A DNA stretch of 64,000 nucleotides, from positions 4,935,501 to 4,999,500 of the forward strand of contig OX359195.1 in the NCBI GenBank assembly GCA_947172415.1, written 5' to 3'. This document shows, piece after piece, positions 36,969 to 48,754 of this stretch. This DNA is from Chondrosia reniformis. Lineage: Eukaryota > Porifera > Demospongiae > Chondrillida > Chondrillidae. Both the position numbers and the translations under genes were made by a program. The notes below the pieces were generated by a model that saw only the letters and a list, made by a program, of their open reading frames with translations, ran no database searches and was not told where the DNA came from. Position 1 is the first letter of the stretch; every line of letters starts with the position of its first letter.

Positions 36969-39900
36969 ATGGCAGTAGTGTCTTATAACTGTAGATCTAA
37001 CAAAGAACAAGAGAAGAACGAGAGGCGTAATTTAAAGAAAATTAGGCTAAAAGACCTCAAAGAACTAATAAAGAAGTTACTTCGTTTGTGTCTTGGCGAT
37101 AGTTCAAAGTTCAAAAATGTAATTCTCTTCCCTGTTCCCCTATGTGAGAACTCCGAAGTCTGCGGACTAAATGTTTCATTGGAATACAGCACCTACACTC
37201 CTGAAGGAAGGGAAGTGAAGAGAAGGGTGATGCTTTCCACTAAATTCAATATTTGTGGTAAGATTGACAAGGATGATTATTTACGGAAATTGTACCGCTT
37301 TAAGGCTTGTCACTTGTAGTAACTATATCGGACTTTGAAACCTCTAATATGTGTAATATGTGTAATGCATATATACGTATATAATCTCTATGTTTGTCCC
37401 AAACCATGAGATTATGCTTTCATACCAAAAATGACTCACAAGTTTTCTCTATTTTATTCACTTTTAAAGGTGTACTTAATAGAAACAGTTCACCTGGCGA
37501 GGAGGTTGTCTTTGTAGCTGAAAGTGACTTAACAGGTAAGTATGATAACAAGTGGTCAGTAGATTGCATGTCTACATATGAGGCAGTAAATATGGATAAC
37601 TCAAGGTCATTTTGACCAATATTTCTACATATCTTGAGACTGTACATTCATTGCATATATATGTATACTGTATATAGCAGGTAATATACCTAGGATTTTG
37701 GGTGTGTTTATTTCCATAATTGAGTCAGCTACTGTTAGTCCTTCCTTTCATTGTTTTAACTTTAACCTTTTCTCTCATTTCCGCAGCTCAAATTCCAACA
37801 TACTTGGAGTGAGTTTTTATGCCTTCAAAGCATTCAAGCCAGCATTCATAGTATTCTATTAGCATTCATGCTATTACATATATACAAATGTATACATATT
37901 TTACTACTTGTCTAATTAGTTTGCTTGAAATGTATGTGTAAATGTGTAAATGGTCTGGATCAATCAACTCACCTATGTACATATCACTGGTGCAGTTTGT
38001 GAAGTTATACATAGTTAGACTGATTTTATAAGGACAAACTTTATCTTCTGTCTGCATGTGTAATGATTTCTATTAATGTTTGTATACATATCTCTTAATT
38101 GATCATATTTAACTGGTGCTCCCACTATCAGATCCATACAAGAAGACTTAAGCAGATATGGTTTAGTTTACAGAGAAGAATTTGACTACAATGACTTACT
38201 TAAATTGATAAGTAGCTTCTTGGGCAGTTTAAATAATAGACAAACTGACTACTTAAATAGGGCAGATACAACGTAAGTGCTTGACATAATTTGTAGTAAA
38301 TACATATGCATATCATTATGTATGTACTTTTAACGATGGATGGTAACTTGAAAATCTTACACAGATGACTAAAGTGTTTGGTAACACTGTATAAATCATT
38401 TCAGGCATACGTATACATAAGTGTAAGTATTTACATATAGTGCCGTGCGGATATGTTATGTCAACATAAACTGTATTTATACTCTATTTTCCTTAGTAGT
38501 TACATTATTTTTGACTCTTTTCAGTATATCTGACCTGTTTCTTATGTTCTAGATTGGACTCTCTCAGTGTGAAACAGTTGTTTAACAGTGAGCAATGTGA
38601 GAATGCTGTTACTAAGCTAAAGGAAAATTTGAATAATGTGAAGAAGACCCCAAAATTGTAAGAGCAAAGCCATTTCTATATTATACTGACAGGCTGAATT
38701 ATGTAAATACACATATACAATTCTTATGTTGTAAACTTAGGTATAATGGTGATTCAAGATTGGATTCTATGTCTGATTGGACAAACCCAGACTGTGTTTC
38801 AAAGTTCCAAGTTCAAAAAATGAAACAAAAGCAGGGGCCTTACCCAGTACCCTATGACAGGTAGAGTATTACATGTACCTCTTTAGTTACTTTCACTACA
38901 AATTGGTATAGTTGTGATTACATGTTCAGTATTTGTGTACGTATGTATTTATATTTCATGTTTCAGGAATGTTGAGGAGAGAAAAGCCAATTCAGGCAAT
39001 AAGAAAGAACATTCTGATAAGTCTACAAAATATAATAGAAGAAAGGAGAAAGTTAGGTCAGATGAACATGTAATGGCATATCTTATTAGCATACGTACAA
39101 TATATATACAGTAAAACTTCTCACATCCGGGCAGTGTGGGACTAAAGGGTGCCTGTAACTCTGAATTTGCCCTTAACTCTGAATTGGCCCGTAACTCTGA
39201 ATTGGCCGTAACTCAGAAAAGTACTGAATTTGATGCCATCAGGATCTTCTGCTTTACTGAAACTTAAAAATTAAATATAGTGCTAAGGCAATTCACAGCA
39301 AGTCACGTGATAAAAATGGCTGCTTGTATGGAAAACAAATGCCCGGTTGATTGAGGTGCCCCTAACTTTGGGGACTGAATATGCAGGGTTGTACTGTGTA
39401 TATATATATATGCATGTAAATGTTAACACTACAGAAAGATTGCATACATGTACATACGTATATATGTAATTACCAACTTTCCTTTTTTAGTGTATCAAGT
39501 CTACCTTATTCTAATGATGCTAGAAGTGGCAAGCAACAGCTGGATGCAGAGAAAAGTGTAGATAAGAATACTGGAAAACATGAAGATAAAGCTAATTTTG
39601 ATGTGGCCCAAAAAGTTGGCCATTTTGTTGAAATTGGTGGTCGAGAGGTCAAAGTTCAGGATCTTGGAAGATTTCTATGTGTTGCATGTACACAATTTGC
39701 AGAAATTCCTGTATTAACACCTTGTGGCCACATATATTGCAAAGATTGCGGAGTTGAGAGGTACGTACGTACAGTATGTGTCCATTAATGTAATGACCAT
39801 CACATAGACTCACCATGCAGGGTTTATTTTAAAACTAACACAAGAGGGCACATAACGCAAAGTTTTGAGGGAACAAGTTGAATATGTTTGTTTGCTATTA

Positions 39901-42153
39901 AAAAATTGGTAATTTGATTTTCTTCAAGGAGGGTGGCAAATTATTTTCGGGAGAACAAATGTCCCCCCTGCCCCCCCCCTATTTAAAGCAGCCAATTTAT
40001 GGAATTAAGCAATGATGCTCTCAGAATGTTTTTCATACATTCAATTAAATTTAGACAGTCAAAACAAAAACAGACACCACATAGTCACACATGATTGAGT
40101 GAGTTAGCCCATCTCATAGGCTTCAGCATGCATACGTTAAAGTAGGGTGGTGCAGCAATCTTGATCCTCTGACAGCAGGAATTGATGATCTGAGAAGGGC
40201 AAATGAGATTTTGCAGTGGATTAGAAACATCATCTTGAAGAGCAGATCTACTTTTGCACTACTACTGATCTACTTTTGAAAATTGTGCACTCTCTTGCCA
40301 TTGATGAAAAGACTAAAGGCATAAATGATGCCCTGGACTCTCTTGCCATAGCATCGCTTCTTTTCACTTTATATATTGTTTGTAGATTGCATTGAGCTCC
40401 TTCTGGTGCTAGGTGGGGCAATCTGGTAAAAATGTTAAAAAAGCCCTTTCGATCAAAAGTCGCTCACTTTGATGTCAAATCTCACCTCGTCATCACGATT
40501 GCTTGACCAGAAGTTGAATTCCTCAGCATCAAGGACCTGCAATGGAGATTCAATGTACACACCTGCATGTATAGGTCTCTGCAAGCAGGGCAGTAGTTAA
40601 GTCGTACACTTCGTTGTGCCGTAGAGTAGGTAACCTGCCTTTATGGCACATCATTGCGGACTTGCCGCAGGCACACTTTGAGCTCAGGTTTGGCAATGCC
40701 AACCATATTGCAAGCTGAGGGCATCTCTAAATGAGCTCTTACAGAGACTAAAGCCATGTACCTCTACAATCACTTTAACTCTGATAAACATAATTTTGAC
40801 GATGCCCTGATATTTATGCCCATAGAACAGATACCTGAGACATTTAACTCTACTAGACTCAGACTACTGAGAGAAGCTAGTGTTCTGGTACAAGGAACTC
40901 TGCTCTATTTACCCATGTGGACTTAACAATTATATTAAAGGTGTTGGCAATATTTTGAAACTTAAAAACAAAATCGTATGGAACCTTTTTAATCACTTAC
41001 CTTATAAAAGACAACATTGGCACTCCAATCTAAAATCGGCAGGCAATAATCCTTGTATGTATGTATTATGAATGTATATCAAATATCAACCAACCATAGT
41101 GGTGCAAAACCTTTCCCTGACTCCTTTGTAGTAGTAATTTCTACTGTATATACATGTATATGTTTATATATGTGACTTTGTTTATTGAACATTCTTGATT
41201 ACAGAATTAAAGTTTGTGTTGCACCAACCTGTGGAAAGGTTATTACTAAAGTAAGTCCATATATAGTCCTCACTTAATAGATGATTTAATATATAACAAA
41301 ATATACATATGTTTAGTATGATACTACATGTCAGTAAGTAGAAAGTATGGTTTTATATTCAAATTCATGTGTAAATTACCTATATGATAAATACTATTCA
41401 TATGAACATTGTGTTACTTGTATAGTTTTTTGAAAGCAAGTCAACTAGTAATCAACAGAAATGCTATTCCTATATTTGCCCCAAAACTGGTATCAAAGTT
41501 CACATTGGAAAGTTTAAAGTATGAGCTTACGTACATACACATTCCTTTAAGTGGACATGCCCTGTCTTATTGCAATTCCATTTCCATTTTTTTCTTTTTT
41601 CTTTTTTCTCAAAATTGATATACGTACAGTCAAACACTTTGCACTAGTAAACATAGCACTTCTTCAACATTTAGGCTTATACATGATCATACATCATTAA
41701 TTAAAAACTGTTTTAAAATCTCATGAATCTTTTGTCATGTGGTTGGCCTTGCGCTTATATGTACTTTTTAGTCCTATGACAAGTTAATCTTTGTTTTATT
41801 AATCTATTATAACACAGCTTGCCATTGAACTTAAATATGAACCATCAGTGGATTTATGAAGTCTCATAAGCTACTAATTGGTTGCATATGCACATATGTA
41901 GAGTTCCTAGTCTGTACTGTATGTTTACTGTTTTATGGGACATGTGAATCTAATAACAGATTACTGGTACATACGTAATTATATATTGAAAAGTAACTTG
42001 GTGTATTGTTGCATATGTGTATACGTCTTTTAAATCTATTTTTTCTGAATGGATTAATTTTCTATTTTTTATTCCTTATAGAATCACATTAAAAGCTGCC
42101 ACTGTTATTCATCATCTTTGTCTGAGAAACCTGCAAGTAAAACCAATGTTTAA
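36969..42153 (+). CDS. R2: RING-like and TRAF-like zinc-finger protein with novel N-terminus
   Basis: Eleven exons: 36969-37257, 37470-37535, 37787-37808, 38132-38272, 38553-38657, 38741-38860, 38967-39056, 39491-39760, 41205-41250, 41426-41518 and 42082-42153, giving 437 residues in a continuous phase. The first 300 residues match no domain I recognise; the start is Lys/Arg/Leu-rich and helical, and residues 215-300 are low-complexity and charged. Exon 8 ends with GRFLCVACTQF ... CGHIYCKDC. Exon 9 supplies C-x4-C and GKVITK. Exon 10 has YICPKTG and VHIGKFK. Exon 11 has NHIKSCHC. These last four exons align with R1 and R3, junction by junction. No MATH domain follows, unlike TRAF proteins. 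Confidence 0.85.
39109..39396. mobile_element. Tigger-type MITE in R2 intron 7
   Basis: The ends CAGTAAAACTTCTCACATCC and GCAGGGTTGTACTG are pogo-like and start and end in CAGT/ACTG. The inside repeats TAACTCTGAATTGGCCC three times. Confidence 0.65.
40130..41070 (+). pseudogene. retroelement fragments in R2 intron 8
   Basis: The part 40865-41060 reads FWYKELCSIYPCGLNNYIK-GVGN, typical of the region after the reverse transcriptase in some LINE or Penelope-like elements. The part before it (40400-40720) is more GC-rich and looks like another broken element. No intact domain remains. Confidence 0.5.
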
Positions 42154-42670
42154 CTGAATTTAGTACATACGATATATGTATAATTTACTGTAGTGTGATG
42201 TTGATATGTATTCTTCATCACAAATATCCCAGACATTGGGTATTACGTATGTAAATAAGTTTATATTTACCAGACTGAGTATACTTTTAAGCCTTTGTAT
42301 TTCTTTTGTATATTATATTTGATATGCAGACATGCAAACATGTTTTGGCATGGAAATTTATGTTAATATTAATTTGAGGGAACCCAAGGGAACAGTGTAT
42401 GTAATTCAGAGTGCGTTAATAAAATTAGTCTGTGACTAAGGTGAAATGAGAAAGATGAATATGAAAAAAGTATAGTTTTAGTATGTAATGTAGAATACTA
42501 TGAAAGTTAATATCTCATACTGGATCATGGCTACTTTCACATACAAAGATGAGGGCAGCATCACTTTAGTAGACTCATGTGAATTAAATCATAAATAGCT
42601 AACCCATGATCCAATATATATTTAGTTTATTAGACCAGGGACAGTTATATATATACGTACGTAGTTGTTA

Positions 42671-42750
42671 GATATACAGTGAGCCTGATTTATCCGGCAC
42701 TGTTTATTTCAGCCAAAAATGTTGGATAAATCAGGTGCAAAATATCATGA
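42671..42750. mobile_element. pogo-type terminal fragment
   Basis: TACAGTGAGCCTGATTTATC and the near-inverse GGATAAATCAGGTGC 40 bp away resemble the ends of a small Tigger-type MITE, possibly internally deleted. Confidence 0.4.
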
Positions 42751-43022
42751 ATATCATTATAGGTGTGTTTACATACAGTACATGTTGTGAAATACGTGTA
42801 CTTGATTAGATATTAAATTTTTCAATACCTAGCACCTCTCCAAATTTGCGAGCCTTCATCTTGAGAAGATGGTCAGATAGAGTAACCTTTTTGGCACATC
42901 TGGGCAACTTTTGTATATATTCTGCTGCTTTTCATTCTATGGTATTAGCTGAATAGCTATTATAGCTAAATGAGAAAAGGGGATAGTTATAGGCACAGCA
43001 TGGGTGACCTGTTGGTGCACTT

Positions 43023-43304
43023 GTGGATGTGGGTTGGGTGTGGTTTCCACCAAAAGAGGTTGGTCACGTAATTCCTTCCACGGTTGTGGCTACACTTGTA
43101 AAAAGAAATATACACTATAGGAAGAATAATGTGAATGAATTTCTACAATCATGTAAAACAGACAAAACTGTACCTGTTATTATATGGAAATGGTATGAAT
43201 CTGAAAGTGAGTTGCAATATGTACATCTTAAAATAGTCTGCCATACATTAGGAACCCTAACTAAACCCTTAAATGACAATTATATATATAAACATTTCGT
43301 ATAG
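43023..43304 (+). pseudogene. orphan death-fold-like exon related to R1 repeats
   Basis: The 93-codon frame includes STVVATLVKR ... VPVIIWKWYES ... VHLKIVCHTLG, with the W-Y and LC/VC-x-x-L spacing of the five R1 repeats. It lies between R2 and Z-D with no other R-type exon nearby. It may be a remnant of another R gene, or an exon of an unrecognised gene. No clear flanking splice sites were verified. Confidence 0.45.
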
Positions 43305-44381
43305 CTGTAACTATAGTAACAGTTCAAATTGAAATCTGAAGTAGGTAGGGTTGCAATTGGCTGGAGTTTGATGTGCATGGTTAATTAGATTGAGTGATAG
43401 CCACATTAATATTGGTTAAGTTTGGCAAAATATGCAATGTAAACCTATATCACAGGAGTTCAAAATGTTTTAATATTTTCTATTCTATTTCTATTCTAAT
43501 TATATTTTAAGATGGTGATCATATATCCCTTCTTCTATATAAGTTTAGTTTTTTGAGACAGCTATAGGGTTTACTGTTATACGTATAGGTACAAATTGAT
43601 GGCTGGTGCATGGTTATGAAATAATTCCTTATACCCATATTTTCTCTTTCTCCTCTTATATAAGCCTAGATTCCCTTCCAATTCTTTAGACTGCTGCTGT
43701 TAACCTACTAGGATTGTTTGATGGTCCAGATATTGGCTGCATTGCTTGAAGTTTCCCTATAGATACCTTACAATTTTTTGGGGCTTCTAATATGGGCAGG
43801 CCATCATATTATATCCCTTGTGTCTTAAGCTTGTTCACATTTATCTTAAGCTAGAATTAATTGTTAGGACACCTTTTGATGGATTCATGATCATGCAGTG
43901 CAATAAGAGCTATACTGGCTGCTGTTCGTCTCTGACTTTATGCTAACAGCTAGCTGTGACACAAATGCATGCTTGTTAAAGCATTACCTCCTTAACTTTT
44001 ATCCTATATACACCAGTAATTTCTTCTGTGGAGGATTTTGCAATATGATTAGATCATAGAGAGAGGAGGAGAGAGGTCAGGTCGCCACCATCTTAGATAC
44101 CCTACTACGTAGTATAGATAATCTATGATCTAATCATAATCACTACAATCCCGGAATTCGTATACGTATATATACGCATTTTATAGTGGTTAGATACAGT
44201 ACCAGTACCAGATTGAGAATCATTAATTTGGGATATCTGTTACTTGAAGGAGATTCTTATACTCTCGGATTGACAAAGTTTAACAGATTCGACGCGGGCC
44301 GGGAATAGATATAATTAAAGTAGCAAGTGAAGACTGAAGGATTAAACAACTATACAGTTTAATATACCTATATAGCGGATA
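43305..44381. other. Z-D 5' flank
   Basis: No exon is seen. A small palindromic element spans 44046-44140, with ends ATGATTAGATCATAG and CTATGATCTAATCAT. The Z-D promoter probably lies in 44140-44380. Confidence 0.5.
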
Positions 44382-47300
44382 ATGCAGGGTTTATTATATC
44401 GCAGAAAATTTGATGACAAAACCAAATTATATGATAAACAATGGCTTGAACAGAGGGATTTGGTGTATTATACCTGTAGAGCGTGCAAGTTACCACTAAC
44501 TAAAGTTAGTTTTGAGCTCAACTGTTGCGGTTGCATCCTATGTGAGAAATGCAAGAGTGATCCATCAAGATTAAGTTGCTACAATAAAGACAAAACTTCA
44601 AATCCAGAAGAACTTGAGGAAAGCGAAATTTTTCATGCCGCTACATATTATATAATTATAATTATATATTAATATATATGTATTTTATTTCTAATTTAGT
44701 GTCACGAAATAGACACTAGGGATTTCGAAGAAATCTTTTTTGAATGTATGGTTTGCAATGATGAATTTTGTGACACACTTTATAGTGAAAATCCAAGGGT
44801 AAATAAGTTATGATTAAAATATATACGTAGTATATGACCTGTTATATTTATGTACAAATATAATTTCAGGATCATTTAATTTCTGCTCATGATGGTCTTT
44901 GTAAGAAGATATTTACAAGTCACATTGAAGAAATTCAATTTGTAAGTTCATACCTACAACTGATAAAGTGTTGTAAAAGTGCACTCATGTGACTATTGTC
45001 TAATTGCAAACACTTAGCTAAGTTTGTTTTATTGTAAACATTGGGTTTGTTTACACTTGCTTTTGACACTTCACTCTCTTATCCTTCCTGTTTACGCCGC
45101 CCACGCCACCTTTTGTTCTTTGTTGTAGTCTTAGTCCACCGAATCCCCTGCTTGAGTTTTGTACTGCTTAATAATCTGTTCTTGTATTCTGTGTGAACGT
45201 CTCCTGATCCTGAGTATAATCTCGACACGACTAAGTGTCATATACATTTTAGAATAAGATTTATACTCTAGTTCTATAAATATTATTCCTCTCTAAATAG
45301 GTAGAATCAGACATTAGTTTGTCTCATGATCAGTCAAACAAGAAAATGAGAATGCCATGGGAATCTGAGAAGAAAGATAAAATGACTATTCTACCGGTGA
45401 GCTCTGGGGTGTGTGCCCTATTATGCATACTTTCATAAAGGTTATTTAACATGTTAATCTGATAGTACCCATATAAGGATATTTGAAGAGGAAGTAAAAT
45501 CAGGGGAAATTATTTCCTAGAAACCCACAGTCCCAATGGAGCCTATATCTAATTGAAATCCAATGTGTATACAGTAGTAATTCAGTCTTGTTAGCATAAA
45601 ATACAAATCTAGGTGGTTTTTGTAAGGTTAAGTGTACATTGACCTGCCTTATAGAGGAGGTTCAAATCCACTACTCTTTATGCAACAAGTGGTGATCATG
45701 ACGGACTGCATATCTAAGCATTATAGAGGGATCATCAGCTTGTACTGTATACACACGTACTTCTTAATATACTACTAATAATATAGTGTAAATTGATATA
45801 TAGCACTGACAGCCAATTCCACAAGATTTTTGACTTCCATCTTCAGATGTCCCCATAGCAGATTTCAATGCATTATTGTATAACTGTATACTCTTAGATG
45901 AAGAAAATGCACTTGGAATTGTTTGAAGAGGTTGAGCAGAAGTCAAGTGCCAATAAGGTAGGCTAGTAGGTAACAAATTATTGGTTGACCAGCTGCTATC
46001 TACTGGTTAGCATGTATATATTGCCTATATAGTGATTGTATATGCATTATATGCATGTTTTGAATATACGTATACATACATACATAATATGTTTTTATAC
46101 CTCATCAAGGAAATTAAGCAAAATGATCTGAATAGTGATGAAGACCAGTCAAATAGCGGACAACAGGTCACTGAAGAACTTGCTTTACTGGAAGAAGATT
46201 CTGAAAAGGTAATCTAACTACGTACATATATACTGTATAGACTGTTAGCCTTTAATCTTCAGATTATACTGTACGTATATACGTATATCAAATTCCAAGT
46301 CCTTCTGCTTGGCTATGAAACTTACACATGCATATAAATTTTGTTATTGCTCTTTGATATGTTGAAGATGTTGATGTTGGTCATATCAGTTCATTAGTGA
46401 ACACTAATCATGGTCATTTAATTAGTTAGAACTCTATTTTGTTCCAATTGTTTCTGATCCTGTCAACCTCTATTAAAATTTTGCTCATTTATCCCATACA
46501 AAACTCATAAATGAGATTTTTATAAATAGCCTGTATTACACATGCATACCAATCATTGAACTTCTGCATTACCTGAACAAGCGTTTATATGTACTTTGAG
46601 GCCCCATACATGTGCACTATATTCAATGATAATAGATAATGCACAACTTTATAGGTACTTTATAGTACAAGTAAATAAAAAACATTTACAAAAATGATGT
46701 TAGAAGTAGGAATGGCAGTGTTCACTAATACATCTGCAAAAAGTATCGAAACAAGACAGTGATTATATGATAAGGCTAAAAAGTTGCATATTATACTGAA
46801 ATTTAAGTAAATTAACCATACACTTCTGTGTTTGGGCGCACCAACTGAAGTAGGAACTTTGTAGATGCTTTATAGTATACAAGTGTATACATTTTGATAT
46901 CTATCCATTGACCTTTTACCATCAAATCTCATTAAAAGTGGGTTACAGTAGTTACAGAACTATTATTAGTCATCTTATATACAATTATGATGTATGATTC
47001 CATCAATCATATGTGGACATGAATGTAGCTGTACATGTTGCTATCTCAAAAGAATTAACAATTAGGGTACAAATGTTTGTAAAAAGAATGTTCACAGTAG
47101 CTTTAATTTTTTGTATACACAAACCAAACATTAGAGATATAGATGCCTTACTTTAAAAGGACAACATTGGTGCATTTATAATTTGAAACACAGTTATAGA
47201 CTTTTTTGTTTGTACATTTAGAATGGTTCACGCATGAGTTCACCACCAAAAAGTCCTGAAGAAGAATTACCTACAAATGTTTTTCTTCTTGATGTAAGTT

Positions 47301-48194
47301 CCATGTAAGGAAATAGTTTTCAATTTACCTTTCTGTTTAGGGTGAGCGTGCAGTGCATGGAACTTCACTTATGAGACTACCACTGAGACTAATAAACACC
47401 TGTACAAGTTGTGCAATGTTTAAAGGAGTATATAGAGTATAGGCATAAATGACTGGTAAATACTAGTTGAACGTTTTTACCGCAGCAGAGGGAAACTTGA
47501 ATAATTATTGGAACATTTCGGTCCGTAGACCTTCCTCAGCCAATGATTGATGAGAACAAGAAGTATAGGCATAAATCTTTATAATATGCATTTAATATAG
47601 GGTTACAGTGCTTATAACAAAAACTCAGTATATGTATACAAGGTGATTGTATTACCATGCAGACTGGTAGGTTAGTAGGTAGAAAATTATTGGTTGACCA
47701 GCTGCTTGTAACAATCTACAGGTTATGGCATGTGTGTATTGCCTAGTGATTGTACATGCATTATATGCATGTTTTGAATATACGTATACGTACATACATA
47801 TAATGTTTTTTATACCTCATCAAGGAAATTAAACAAAATGATCTGAATAGTGATGAAGACCAGTCAAATAGTGGACAACAGGTCACTGTAGAACTTGCTT
47901 TACTGGAAGAAGATTCTGAAAAGGTAACAGATCTAACTATGTATACGTACGTATATACTGTATAGACTGTTAGCCTTTAATCTTCATATTATACTGTATG
48001 TATATAAGTAATTACCAGACTGGTCTGAGTGTCACAATCTCTCACCCTTGTAGAGTTCATATGGATATAACAGTTGTGATGGAGGAGATTACGAGGAATT
48101 AAAGCCAGGTGTGAAATGTCAAAATTATGACCCCTCTCGGGATATTTCTGTTTATTCACAGAACCTTAAGTTCGGGAAGAAGCCATATACATAA
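44382..48194 (+). CDS. Z-D: long Z-family protein with duplicated exon
   Basis: Nine exons, all in phase 0: 44382-44636, 44700-44798, 44870-44941, 45301-45396, 45898-45957, 46110-46208, 47222-47293, 47825-47923 and 48054-48194, giving 330 residues. Exon 1 holds CRAC and NCC-x-C-x2-C-x2-C plus the S-C-Y linker, which in other Z genes is a separate exon. Exon 2 has FECMVC; exon 3 DHL...LC. The rest is an acidic, low-complexity tail. Exons 6 and 8 are 97 percent identical copies. The first intron has no GT donor: the reading needs CAT|GCCGCT, a poor GC-AG site, so it may be damaged. It lies downstream of R2 on the same strand, not head to head. Confidence 0.75.
45957..46275. repeat. first copy of the Z-D exon duplication
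   Basis: The segment from GGTAGGCTAGTAGGTAACAA through exon 6 and the following CTGTATAGACTGTTAGCC matches 47667-48005, introns included. Confidence 0.88.
46665..46856. mobile_element. MITE of family P, half copy, in Z-D intron
   Basis: It starts AAGTAAATAAAAAACATTTA and runs through GTAGGAATGGCAGTGTTCAC to ACACTTCTGTGTTTGGGCGC. It is very similar to the copy at 14.1 kb. Confidence 0.8.
47667..48005. repeat. second copy of the Z-D exon duplication
   Basis: It matches 45957-46275, with the exon differing at one residue (QVTVEL instead of QVTEEL). The high identity of the intron sequence shows that the duplication is recent. Confidence 0.88.
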
Positions 48195-48584
48195 CAGTCC
48201 AGAAGATCATTCTAAGACTTTTGTTTTTCAATTGCAATGGCCAATGTAGCTTCCTTTTGTTTATCAAATCATTAAAATGGTAATATTTGTTAGGGACTTG
48301 AAGATTTAGAGATGATCTTAAACTTTTATGATCGAGCAATTTCATAATTAATCATTTGACTCAGGACCCCACCCACTCTTGTCTCCAGAATTGGGCAGAA
48401 CCCAAGTTCACTTTAATGGTAATCTGTCTCTAGATCTGGCCCCTTATAATTATAGCCATTTGCGATCAAAAAGACGGTCCATGCCAAATTAAAGTCAAAT
48501 TAAAGTCAAATGATGATCGATGGTGCATATGCATCGCCATCTCGATTTTATCGAATAAATATAAACTTATCGCGATATATAGTT

Positions 48585-48613
48585 CGACGCAGCCATTTTG
48601 TCATACTCACATG
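48585..48613 (+). promoter_or_regulatory. RPL15 promoter and non-coding first exon
   Basis: The segment ending CATACTCACATG|GTGAGAG is a good donor. The start codon at 48755 lies three bases after an acceptor (CTTACGCAG, ending 48751). A short non-coding first exon is usual for ribosomal protein genes. Pyrimidine-rich sequence at about 48600 fits a TOP-like start, but the exact start site is not determined. Confidence 0.6.
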
Positions 48614-48754
48614 GTGAGAGCACCAAACCATTTTCAAGAAGAATCGTTTTGATCAGGTCAGCGGAACTAAATAAGTAGAGCCTAGCCACATCATTTCGTA
48701 TCCTTAATAATAGTATTATTACGTAACATATAATTTATGCCACTTACGCAGGCT

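Noticed and set aside
48737..48754. In-frame upstream Met of RPL15
   Set aside because: It lies before the splice acceptor that ends at 48751, so it is intronic. MGAYKY is the conserved start.
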